Below are positions 1-4,831 of a stretch of DNA of 5,151 nucleotides, one piece after another (position 1 is the first letter of the stretch; every line of letters starts with the position of its first letter). This stretch comes from Nocardioides sp. (lineage in GTDB: Bacteria; Actinomycetota; Actinomycetes; Propionibacteriales; Nocardioidaceae). Below the pieces are notes generated by a model. The model worked only from the letters and a program-made list of their open reading frames with translations. It had not been told where the DNA came from and searched no databases. The stretch covers positions 1-5,151 of the forward strand of contig JAHEXO010000211.1 in the NCBI GenBank assembly GCA_023252065.1, in the 5' to 3' direction. The translations under genes were made by a program, and so were the position numbers.

Positions 1-782
1 CCGACCAGACGCGCTGCGAGGGCGATGGCGGCGTGGTCGGTGCCGGTGCCGGCCTTGCCGCCGAAGGCGCCCCCGACGTGGGGGGCGACCACCCGGACGT
101 GCTACGGCTCGACGCCGATCGCCTGCGCGAGCAGGTCGCGTGCCATGTGGGGGTGCTGGGTCGAGACCCAGGCCTCCATGCCGTCGTCGGTGGGCCGCAC
201 GAGCATCGCGTTGCCCTCGATGGGCGCGGTGACGATGCGCTGGTTGACCATGCGCACCCGGGTGACGTGGGCGGCGTCCTCGAGCACGTCGGACTGGTCC
301 TTGGCGGCGCGGAAGGTGGCGATGTTGGAGCCGAGCGCCTCGAACTGGAGCGGGGCGTCGTCGGCGAGCGCGTCCTCCATGTCGACGACGACCGGCAGGT
401 CGTCGTAGTCGACGTCGACGAGCTCGGCGGCGTCCACCGCCTGGGCCCGGGTCTCGGCGACGACCAGGGCGACCGGGTCGCCGACGTAGCGGACCTTGTC
501 GACCGCCAGCGCCGAGCGCGGCGCCTGCTTGTTGACGTCGGCGAAGCCCGAGAGCGGGCCGCGACCCAGGTCGTCGGCGGTGTAGACCGCCAGCACGCCG
601 TCGGCCGCGGCGGCCTCGGCGGTGTCGATGCCGGTGATCACGGCGTGGGCGAAGGGGCTCCGGACGAACACGGCGTGGGCGACGCCGACGCTGTCGAGGT
701 TGTCGACGAAGGTGCCCTCTCCGAGCAGGAGCTCCCGGTCCTCGACGCGGCGCACCTCGGTTCCAAGGATCGATCCCGGCAT
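1..782 (-). pseudogene. Molybdenum hydroxylase large subunit (xanthine dehydrogenase/CoxL family), 5' part, interrupted by in-frame TAG
   Basis: This is the N-terminal part of the Mo-cofactor-binding large subunit of a xanthine dehydrogenase/CO dehydrogenase-type hydroxylase, a cytoplasmic redox enzyme that normally works with FAD and 2Fe-2S subunits. Residues about 15-135 look like the a/b-hammerhead domain (GEGTFVDNL, VRSPFAHA, VRYVGDPVALVVAE, VDYDDLPVVVD). The first Mo-binding domain follows, with ending STQHPHMARDLLAQAIGVEP. Codon 227 is TAG (102-104). The same frame then continues with HVRVVAPHVGGAFGGK, the family's conserved pterin-contacting segment, so the intact gene clearly ran through the stop. 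The ATG at 782 is preceded by AGGGTGAG four bases upstream; a GTG at 791 is an alternative start. The gene runs off the left edge, so the active-site loop and true substrate cannot be seen. The open part 102-782 would give only 226 of the usual 750-800 residues. Family assignment is firm. CoxL function is not: related actinobacterial enzymes act on other substrates. A sequencing error could explain the stop. Confidence 0.85.
102..104 (-). other. Premature amber codon (TAG) inside the molybdenum hydroxylase frame
   Basis: On the minus strand the codons read GAG CCG TAG CAC GTC CGG, that is E-P-stop-H-V-R. Conserved family sequence lies on both sides in the same frame, so this is a nonsense substitution and not a frameshift or a natural gene end. 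One base change would restore GAG (Glu) or CAG (Gln). No ribosome binding site was seen directly after the stop for a restart. The nearest in-frame start-like codon is a GTG (Val231) inside the conserved motif. Confidence 0.85.
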
Positions 783-845
783 GTCGCTCACCCTACGGCA
801 ACCGGAAAGGGTCTCCGCTAGCCCGGACGGGTGAGGACGCGACGA

Positions 846-883
846 CGACGGCGGGCCTCCTGGTTCCAGGAGACCCGCCGTCG
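846..883 (-). terminator. Strong hairpin terminator after the exported-protein gene
   Basis: Positions 846-863 pair with 866-883 as an 18-bp stem apart from one position (856/873). In minus-strand RNA that position is a G-U wobble, so the helix is unbroken; in plus-strand RNA it is a C-A mismatch. The hairpin starts nine bases after the TGA at 893-895. There is no clear U-tract beyond it, as is common for terminators in high-GC actinobacteria. It separates the exported-protein gene from the molybdenum hydroxylase gene downstream. Confidence 0.8.
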
Positions 884-892
884 AGGGAGCGG

Positions 893-1459
893 TCAGGGTG
901 CGGTCGGCAGGTGCTTGGCGTGCGCCACCTTGGACACGTCGGTGCCGGTGAGGTTGCTGAAGGACGCGATCTTGATCGCGGTCAGCTTCTTGCCGTAGAG
1001 GTTGGCGTTGGCGCCGTAGCAGCTCAGCTGCACGGTGCCGTTCTGCCCGACGTGCATGACCGAGTCGTCGACCAGGGTGCTGTAGCCGGTCTCGTTGTTG
1101 CCCGACCACCACCAGGAGGTGTCGGCGACCGTGGTGTTCGGCGCGATCAGCTGGCAGCGGACGTAGGCGTAGTTGGCCGTCCCGAAGGCGTAGGCCTTGC
1201 CGGTGACGAAGTAGTTGCCGGGCTTGAGGTTCAGCGACAGGACGGTCTTGTTGCTGCCTGTCATCACGGTGCCGTTGTCGTTCTGCACCTGCTTGGCGGT
1301 CGTCCGGGCCGAGGGGTTGATGTCCTGGGTCTGGATCGTTCCGTCCTTGATGTCGGCGCTGGTGATCTTGACGGCGGCGTACGACGTGCCGCCGAGCGCG
1401 ACGATGAGTGCGGCGGTCGAGGCGACGGTGGCGTAGCGGCCTTGGGTGAACAGCTTCAT
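893..1459 (-). CDS. Small exported protein of unknown function with a predicted beta-rich domain
   Basis: This encodes a 188-residue protein with no function I can name. Residues 1-28 form a signal peptide: basic MKLFTQGRYA, then a hydrophobic run to ALGGTSYA, with a likely cut after Ala28. Then comes ITSADIKDGTIQTQDI (32-47), a short repeat-like motif of the 'SADIKDG/xDI' type often seen just after the signal peptide in secreted actinobacterial proteins. The rest (about 63-168) is rich in Asn, Thr, Gly and aromatic residues with alternating hydrophobicity (VLSLNLKPGNYFVTGKAY, TVQLSCYG, KLTAIKIASF), which suggests a beta-sandwich. The only two cysteines, Cys102 and Cys147, could form a disulfide once exported. 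The ATG at 1459 is chosen because GGGGGA lies six bases upstream and the signal peptide starts there; the frame opens further, to 1570, but without such features. The 121-base gap from the GDPD-like gene and its own terminator suggest a separate transcript. Exported location is a strong inference; the role is unknown. Confidence 0.85.
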   Translation of the reverse strand: MKLFTQGRYATVASTAALIVALGGTSYAAVKITSADIKDGTIQTQDINPSARTTAKQVQNDNGTVMTGSNKTVLSLNLKPGNYFVTGKAYAFGTANYAYVRCQLIAPNTTVADTSWWWSGNNETGYSTLVDDSVMHVGQNGTVQLSCYGANANLYGKKLTAIKIASFSNLTGTDVSKVAHAKHLPTAP

Positions 1460-1499
1460 GGTGGATCCCCCGTGTGGTGAGTGGTGCAGAAGTGGTGGT

Positions 1500-1519
1500 T
1501 CCTGCTTCGCCGTGCAGGA
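1500..1519 (-). repeat. Small inverted repeat in the leader of the exported-protein gene
   Basis: TCCTGC (1500-1505) pairs perfectly with GCAGGA (1514-1519) around an 8-base loop, about 40 bases before the ATG at 1459 on the minus strand. It could be a leader stem-loop or a weak end signal for the upstream GDPD-like gene. It lacks a U-run, and a 6-bp stem can arise by chance at this GC content. The rest of the 121-base gap shows no promoter I can defend. Confidence 0.3.
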
Positions 1520-1580
1520 GTGACTCGTCGGCGGCGCGATACCGAAGTCGTCCGGGCGACGGACCCTCACGCGGGGGAAA

Positions 1581-2243
1581 TCAGCTCAGCGGATGACGCC
1601 GCGCGAGCACGTTGGACAGCACCTCGTCCTCGTCGCTGATCATCCCGTCGCCCCCCACGGCCACGGTCGCGTCGAGGGTGGCCAGGTCGTTGACCGGCCA
1701 GGTCATCACCAGCTCGACGTGCTGGTGGAGTCGGGCGACAACCTCGGGGTCGAGCAGTGACCGGTGCACCGAGACCCCGTGCACCGGCGAGCCGGTCTCC
1801 AGCCGCCGCCAGAGACGTCGTAGCTCGGCCCGGTTGCGGGCAGACAGCACCCCTCGCACGAAGGCGAGCTCCGCCACGTGCTCCACCGAGGGCCAGTGCC
1901 GCCCGCAGACCAGGAGCGGTTGTCGGCCGGCCACCCGGTGCAGCAGCGCCGCGACCGCCGGGCCGGTCGAGCCGCGGCGTCCCTTGAGGTCGAGCATGAA
2001 CGTCGTGCCGTGCCGGTCGGCCTCCAGCAGCTCCTGCAGCCCCAGCCGCGGACCCGCCGCCGAGACGAGCTCCCACCGGTCCCAGAGGAACGGCAACGGT
2101 CCGGCCGTCTTCAGGTGCCGGACCTCGAGCCGGCCGCGGTGGTGGTGGATGTCGCACTCGATGACGTCGACGCCGAGGGCGTTCGCCCGGTGCAGCCCCT
2201 GGAGCGAGTTGCCGGCCCGGTGGGCGATAGCGAGGGTGCTCAC
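1581..2243 (-). CDS. Glycerophosphodiester phosphodiesterase-like protein (compact GDPD family)
   Basis: This 220-residue soluble protein belongs to the GDPD family (TIM barrel), which normally hydrolyses glycerophosphodiesters to sn-glycerol 3-phosphate and an alcohol using a divalent metal. Visible landmarks are AHRAG (His8-Arg9), ECD (Glu29, Asp31: the metal-binding ExD), VRHLKT (His43, the second catalytic His position), MLDLKG (Asp85/Lys87, where ExK is usual), TWPVND (the family's W-x-V-N near the C terminus) and GGDGMISD (the usual G-x-DG-I-x-TD turn). Two differences stand out: the usual PENT segment after HRG is absent (GNSLQGL instead), and the HD motif reads HL. At 220 residues it is slightly short for the family. 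There is no signal peptide, so it is probably cytoplasmic. The GTG start at 2243 overlaps the PAP2 stop as GTGA with no good Shine-Dalgarno sequence, which implies translational coupling. The frame stays open upstream to 3020, but that part is a shadow of the PAP2 gene. Family is fairly sure; substrate is unknown. Confidence 0.85.
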   Translation of the reverse strand: MSTLAIAHRAGNSLQGLHRANALGVDVIECDIHHHRGRLEVRHLKTAGPLPFLWDRWELVSAAGPRLGLQELLEADRHGTTFMLDLKGRRGSTGPAVAALLHRVAGRQPLLVCGRHWPSVEHVAELAFVRGVLSARNRAELRRLWRRLETGSPVHGVSVHRSLLDPEVVARLHQHVELVMTWPVNDLATLDATVAVGGDGMISDEDEVLSNVLARRHPLS

Positions 2244-2980
2244 GAGGGGGCCGTCCGGTGGCGGTTGCGCCGGCGCTCGAGCAGCAGGCTCAGGCCGTAG
2301 CCCACGAGCACGAGGACGATCCCGGCGACCACGTCGAGGACGTAGTGGTTGCCCGTCGCGATCACGGCCCACGCCATGAGGAGCGGCATCACGCAGGCGA
2401 GGACGCGCACAGCCACGTAGGTCGTGGCGGTGAAGATGGCCACGCCCGCCAGCAGGTCCCACCCGACGTGCAGGCTCGGCATCGCGGCGTACTGGTTCAC
2501 GAACGCCGGGGGCTGGAGGTAGCGGTAGGCCCGCGAGGAGCGGGTGACCGTGTCGACGTAGCCCAGGCCGGCCAGGCGTGGGGGTGCCATCGGGTAGCAT
2601 TCGAAGACCAGCAAGCCGAGGCCCCCCGAGATCAACATCGCGTCGCGCAACCTCAGGAACTGGGGCCGGTGCCGCCACAGCAGCCAGGCCATCGTCGCGA
2701 TCAGGACCGGCCAGTGGCCCCAGATGTAGATCCAGTTCGCGGTCGCCTCGAGCACCGCCGAGGACTGGAGGGGCCGCTGCCAGGCCGACTCGACGTCGAT
2801 GTGGAGGGCCTGCTCCACGTCGACGAGGTAACGCGCGTGCGTGCGGGCCAGCTCGGCCGAGGCCTCGGTGAGCCCGCGCACGCGGAAGTAGACGACGACC
2901 CCGGCAACGACGACGAGCACCTGCTCGGCAGCCCAGGACAGGCGGGGGTGGTGCGCCTCCACGACCCCGAACACATGCAT
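2240..2980 (-). CDS. PAP2-superfamily membrane phosphatase/phosphotransferase, AUR1 (inositolphosphotransferase)-like
   Basis: This is a 246-residue polytopic membrane protein. Hydrophobic segments lie at about 18-33, 82-101, 113-128, 173-190, 193-209 and 217-235. The PAP2 active site is complete in the AUR1-like form: YPMAPPRL (129-136) for the first motif, MPSLHVGW (167-174) with His171, and TGNHYVLD (209-216) with nucleophile-position His212 and Asp216. The family either dephosphorylates lipid phosphates or transfers phospho-head groups between lipids; AUR1 itself makes inositol phosphorylceramide. Active sites normally face the outer side of the membrane. The start at 2980 is supported by GGAGG (2987-2991) six bases upstream. 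The upstream YbhN-like gene ends 106 bases away on the same strand, and the GDPD-like gene overlaps by four bases, so the last two are almost surely co-transcribed. Domain assignment is firm. Whether it is a phosphatase or a transferase, and its substrate, cannot be read from the sequence. Confidence 0.9.
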   Translation of the reverse strand: MHVFGVVEAHHPRLSWAAEQVLVVVAGVVVYFRVRGLTEASAELARTHARYLVDVEQALHIDVESAWQRPLQSSAVLEATANWIYIWGHWPVLIATMAWLLWRHRPQFLRLRDAMLISGGLGLLVFECYPMAPPRLAGLGYVDTVTRSSRAYRYLQPPAFVNQYAAMPSLHVGWDLLAGVAIFTATTYVAVRVLACVMPLLMAWAVIATGNHYVLDVVAGIVLVLVGYGLSLLLERRRNRHRTAPS

Positions 2981-2986
2981 GCCGAA

Positions 2987-2991
2987 CCTCC
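2987..2991 (-). promoter_or_regulatory. Ribosome binding site of the PAP2 gene
   Basis: GGAGG on the minus strand, six bases before the ATG at 2980. It fixes the start and is the clearest Shine-Dalgarno sequence in the window. The rest of the 106-base gap up to 3086 is very GC-rich; I see no convincing promoter or terminator there. Confidence 0.7.
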
Positions 2992-3086
2992 GGCCGTCCC
3001 GCCCGTCGCCTCAGGACCATCGTGCCGCCGATCGCGCCCGCGGACGGGAGACGAAGGGCCCCGGGGACCCGGGACTCCCGCCGGGC

Positions 3087-3968
3087 TCAGGCGGGGACGG
3101 GCGTGGCGGAGCGGGCGGCACGCCGGAGCGCCGCCCGGGTGAGCAGGAGGCTGACGCCGCCGAGCGCCAGCGCCGGCAGCCAGGCCACCGCCGCCTTGAC
3201 CGCGACCGCCGCCAGCGCGGCGTCCCACGGGATGCCGAGTGCCACGAGCCCCACGACCAGCGCACCGTCGCGGGGGCTGGCGCCGTTGGGTCCGGGGACG
3301 GCGCCGGCCACCTGGCTGGCCCCGAACGCGCCGAGCACCGCGAGCGGCGACAGGTCGTGCCCCGTGGCGTCGACGGTGCCCATGAGCAGCGCCGCGATGG
3401 AGAGCTGGTAGGCGGCCGACAGCACGAACGCGTGGAGGAGCCGGCGCGGCGGCGGGAGCGGGCGCCGGGGAAGGAGGTCGGGGCGGAGCCGCCAGACCAC
3501 GAACGCGACCAGCAGCGCCAGCACGACGACCCCCACGGCGATCAGGGCCATGTTGATCGGGAGCGCGGAGCCGGCGAAGACGACGAAGGCGGCCAGGCCG
3601 AGCGCGCCGACCAGGCGGTCGGTGCCGACGCTGAGGACCGCGTCGCCGCGGGCCACGCCGGTGCCGGTGAGCCGGTGGACCCGCCAGACGTCGGCCCCCA
3701 CGTGCCCGGGCGTCAGGAGGCCCAGCAGCTCGCTCTCGGCGTAGGCCCGCAGGTGCCACCAGCGGCCGAGCGTGGCGTTGGTGAGCGCACGCCACCGCAG
3801 GGGGCACAGAACGTACTTGCCGATGATCCACGGCGCGACCCCGATCAGCACCGGCCACGGGCTGACGTGGGGGAGTCGGGGGAGGGTGAGGGCGGGGACG
3901 AGCGCGCTGACGACGACACCGACGAGGAGGACGACCCTCGACCGGGCCAGGGAGCGGAGCAGGTTCAT
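3087..3968 (-). CDS. Integral membrane protein of the YbhN / lysylphosphatidylglycerol-synthase TM family (UPF0104-like)
   Basis: This 293-residue protein is mostly hydrophobic, with roughly seven or eight membrane segments (about 12-29, 38-54, 114-132, 138-160, 178-198, 205-224, 236-255, 257-278). Family hallmarks are LLGLLTPGHVGADVWRV (81-97), resembling the PGRxGDxxR loop, a DR pair at 117-118, and PGPNGASPRDGALV (225-238) in place of the common GGxGxxE loop, followed by VAWLPALALGG. Relatives include the flippase half of MprF and many stand-alone proteins thought to move or bind lipids; few have a proven role. There is no aminoacyl-transferase domain, so this is not a full MprF. The start at 3968 is supported by GAAGG five bases upstream and a normal basic N terminus (MNLLRSLARSR). 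It is the first gene of the minus-strand cluster and faces sufR across a 164-base divergent region. A lipid transport or flipping role is inference from family and neighbours. Confidence 0.8.
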   Translation of the reverse strand: MNLLRSLARSRVVLLVGVVVSALVPALTLPRLPHVSPWPVLIGVAPWIIGKYVLCPLRWRALTNATLGRWWHLRAYAESELLGLLTPGHVGADVWRVHRLTGTGVARGDAVLSVGTDRLVGALGLAAFVVFAGSALPINMALIAVGVVVLALLVAFVVWRLRPDLLPRRPLPPPRRLLHAFVLSAAYQLSIAALLMGTVDATGHDLSPLAVLGAFGASQVAGAVPGPNGASPRDGALVVGLVALGIPWDAALAAVAVKAAVAWLPALALGGVSLLLTRAALRRAARSATPVPA

Positions 3969-4052
3969 CGACGCCTTCGGTGTGGGACAACATCAGGTCC
4001 ACCATGAGTGAAGCAGAGGGAGGGGCCGTACCCCAGCGGATCTCGCCAACCC

Positions 4053-4078
4053 GTCAGGCGCCGGTCAGGTTCCCGGCG
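4053..4078. repeat. GTCAGG direct repeat and GC hairpin in the divergent control region
   Basis: GTCAGG occurs at 4053-4058 and 4064-4069, spaced 11 bases start to start, close to one helical turn. Overlapping it, CGCCGG (4059-4064) is inverted at 4073-4078 around an 8-base loop. They lie between the YbhN-like gene and sufR, upstream of the sufR promoter. They could be part of a protein-binding site, but each element is short enough to be chance. Confidence 0.3.
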
Positions 4079-4080
4079 AG

Positions 4081-4096
4081 GTAAGGGAGGCCTTAC
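4081..4096. promoter_or_regulatory. Perfect dyad GTAAGG-N4-CCTTAC next to the sufR -35 region
   Basis: GTAAGG (4081-4086) and CCTTAC (4091-4096) form a perfect 6-bp inverted repeat around GAGG. One step further out 4079/4098 also pair, with one mismatch between. The outer sequences (AGGTAAG and CTTACTT) resemble halves of the iron box bound by DtxR/IdeR, but they are five bases too far apart for that 19-bp site. It directly abuts the putative -35 hexamer, a position suited to an operator. It is more AT-rich than its surroundings. The binding protein is unknown. Confidence 0.5.
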
Positions 4097-4126
4097 TTGA
4101 AGGAGCGGTGGCATTAACGGCACACT
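4097..4126 (+). promoter_or_regulatory. Putative sufR promoter (TTGAAG -35, CACACT -10)
   Basis: TTGAAG at 4097-4102 and CACACT at 4121-4126 are separated by 18 bases. Six bases after the -10 lies the G of the GTG start at 4133, so the transcript would start at or within a base or two of the start codon and be leaderless. This agrees with the lack of a Shine-Dalgarno sequence close to the GTG. The -10 is a weak match to TANNNT. The call is inference from position. Confidence 0.45.
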
Positions 4127-4136
4127 GGTGTTGTGG
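4122..4136 (+). promoter_or_regulatory. Probable SufR operator, ACACT-N5-TGTGG
   Basis: ACACT (4122-4126) and TGTGG (4132-4136) flank five bases. As I recall it, the SufR site described upstream of the mycobacterial suf operon is ACACT-N5-TGTGA, which this matches in all but the last base. CACA (4121-4124) with TGTG (4132-4135) is the underlying inverted repeat. The site covers the putative -10 hexamer and the GTG start codon, so a bound repressor would block the promoter, as expected for autoregulation. The sequence match is visible; binding is inferred. Confidence 0.65.
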
Positions 4137-4831
4137 AAATCGGGCCGGGTGACGAGTCGACGCGTGAGCGCGTCGTCCGCTCGATCCTGGTCAACGGTCC
4201 CTCCACCGCCGCCGACCTGGCCGAGCGCCTCGACCTGACGCCGGCCGCCGTACGCCGTCACCTCGAGCACCTGCTCGACGAGGGGGCGCTCGAGGCCCGC
4301 GACCCGCGGCCCAGCGCGAGCCGCGGCCGCGGTCGCCCGGCGAAGGCGTTCGCGATCACCGAGGCGGGCCGGGCCCACTTCGACCAGCACTACGACGACC
4401 TGGCCGTGCAGGCCCTGCGCTACCTCGCCGAGACCGGCGGCGACGAGGCCGTGCTGGAGTTCGCACGGCGCCGGGTGGCCTTCATCGAGCGTGACTACGC
4501 CACCGTGAGCGCGGCCGACCCCGACCTGACGCCCGCCGAGGCGCTGGCCCGGGTGCTCTCCACCGAGGGGTACGCCGCGTCCGTGCGGGCGCTGCCCCTG
4601 CTCAAGCCCGGGGCCGACGGGCCCGCCGAGCAGCTGTGCCAGCAGCACTGCCCGGTCTCCCACGTGGCCCACGAGTTCCCCCAGCTGTGCGAGGCCGAGA
4701 CCGAGGCGATCGGCAAGGTCCTCGGCCGTCACGTCAAGCGGCTGGCGACGATCGCCCACGGCGACGGCGTCTGCACCACCTGCATCCCCCACGGATCGAC
4801 CACCGATCTCACCCACGAGAGGACGTCATGA
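4133..4831 (+). CDS. sufR: SufR, Fe-S-cluster-binding transcriptional repressor of the suf operon
   Basis: This 232-residue regulator controls the SUF iron-sulfur cluster assembly operon. Residues about 9-56 form a winged helix-turn-helix (GPSTAADLAERLDLTPAAVRRH, with the turn near 28-42), followed by a basic wing SASRGRGRPAK. The C-terminal domain carries the cluster ligands Cys169, Cys173, Cys186 and Cys214, spaced CX3C-X12-C-X27-C within QQHCPVSHVAHEFPQLCEAE and HGDGVCTTC; this is the spacing I recall for the mycobacterial protein. A fifth cysteine, Cys217, follows as CTTC. In the known family, the 4Fe-4S form represses, and loss or damage of the cluster by oxidants, NO or iron lack relieves repression. 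GTG at 4133 is the first start possible in frame, since TAA lies at 4115-4117. No Shine-Dalgarno sequence is close, so a leaderless mRNA is likely. It ends in an ATGA overlap with sufB, so the two are coupled. Confidence 0.95.
   Translation: MEIGPGDESTRERVVRSILVNGPSTAADLAERLDLTPAAVRRHLEHLLDEGALEARDPRPSASRGRGRPAKAFAITEAGRAHFDQHYDDLAVQALRYLAETGGDEAVLEFARRRVAFIERDYATVSAADPDLTPAEALARVLSTEGYAASVRALPLLKPGADGPAEQLCQQHCPVSHVAHEFPQLCEAETEAIGKVLGRHVKRLATIAHGDGVCTTCIPHGSTTDLTHERTS
4817..4823 (+). promoter_or_regulatory. Ribosome binding site of sufB inside the end of sufR
   Basis: GAGAGGA at 4817-4823 lies four bases before the ATG at 4828, within the last codons of sufR. Together with the ATGA overlap it supports the sufB start and coupled translation. 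Confidence 0.6.

Noticed and set aside
33..821. Long plus-strand open frame opposite the molybdenum hydroxylase gene
   Set aside because: Its Val/Asp/Gly/Arg-rich translation is the typical antisense shadow of a high-GC gene, with no recognisable domain.
783..1112. N-terminal extension of the molybdenum hydroxylase frame
   Set aside because: It would run across the terminator and the exported-protein gene. Family sequence starts at 782, with a ribosome binding site there.
2244..3020. The GDPD frame stays open far upstream, which would give a 479-residue protein
   Set aside because: The upstream part is Arg/Pro/Gly-rich shadow sequence antiphase to a convincing PAP2 gene with motifs and a GGAGG site. 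The GTGA overlap is the natural start.
3045..3080. Hairpin between the YbhN-like and PAP2 genes as a terminator
   Set aside because: Only a 6-bp CGGGAG/CTCCCG stem with a poorly paired interior and no U-run; likely chance in very GC-rich DNA.
2979..4007. Long plus-strand open frame opposite the YbhN-like gene
   Set aside because: Arg/Asp/Gly-rich shadow with no domain. The opposite strand encodes a clear multi-pass membrane protein.
4004..4084. Possible 26-residue leader peptide ORF upstream of sufR
   Set aside because: Weak ribosome binding site, no recognisable composition, and it lies upstream of the inferred sufR transcription start.
4077..4100. Iron box (DtxR/IdeR site)
   Set aside because: The half-sites look similar, but they are six bases apart where the 19-bp consensus has one. 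Kept only as an unassigned dyad.
4100..4110. AAGGAG followed by GTG as the sufR start signal
   Set aside because: The GTG at 4108 is only two bases from AAGGAG and is out of frame with sufR. AAGGAG is also 27 bases from the real GTG, too far to serve it.
3965..4816. Long minus-strand open frame opposite sufR
   Set aside because: Low-complexity Gly/Val/Arg translation with no motifs, antisense to an unmistakable sufR.
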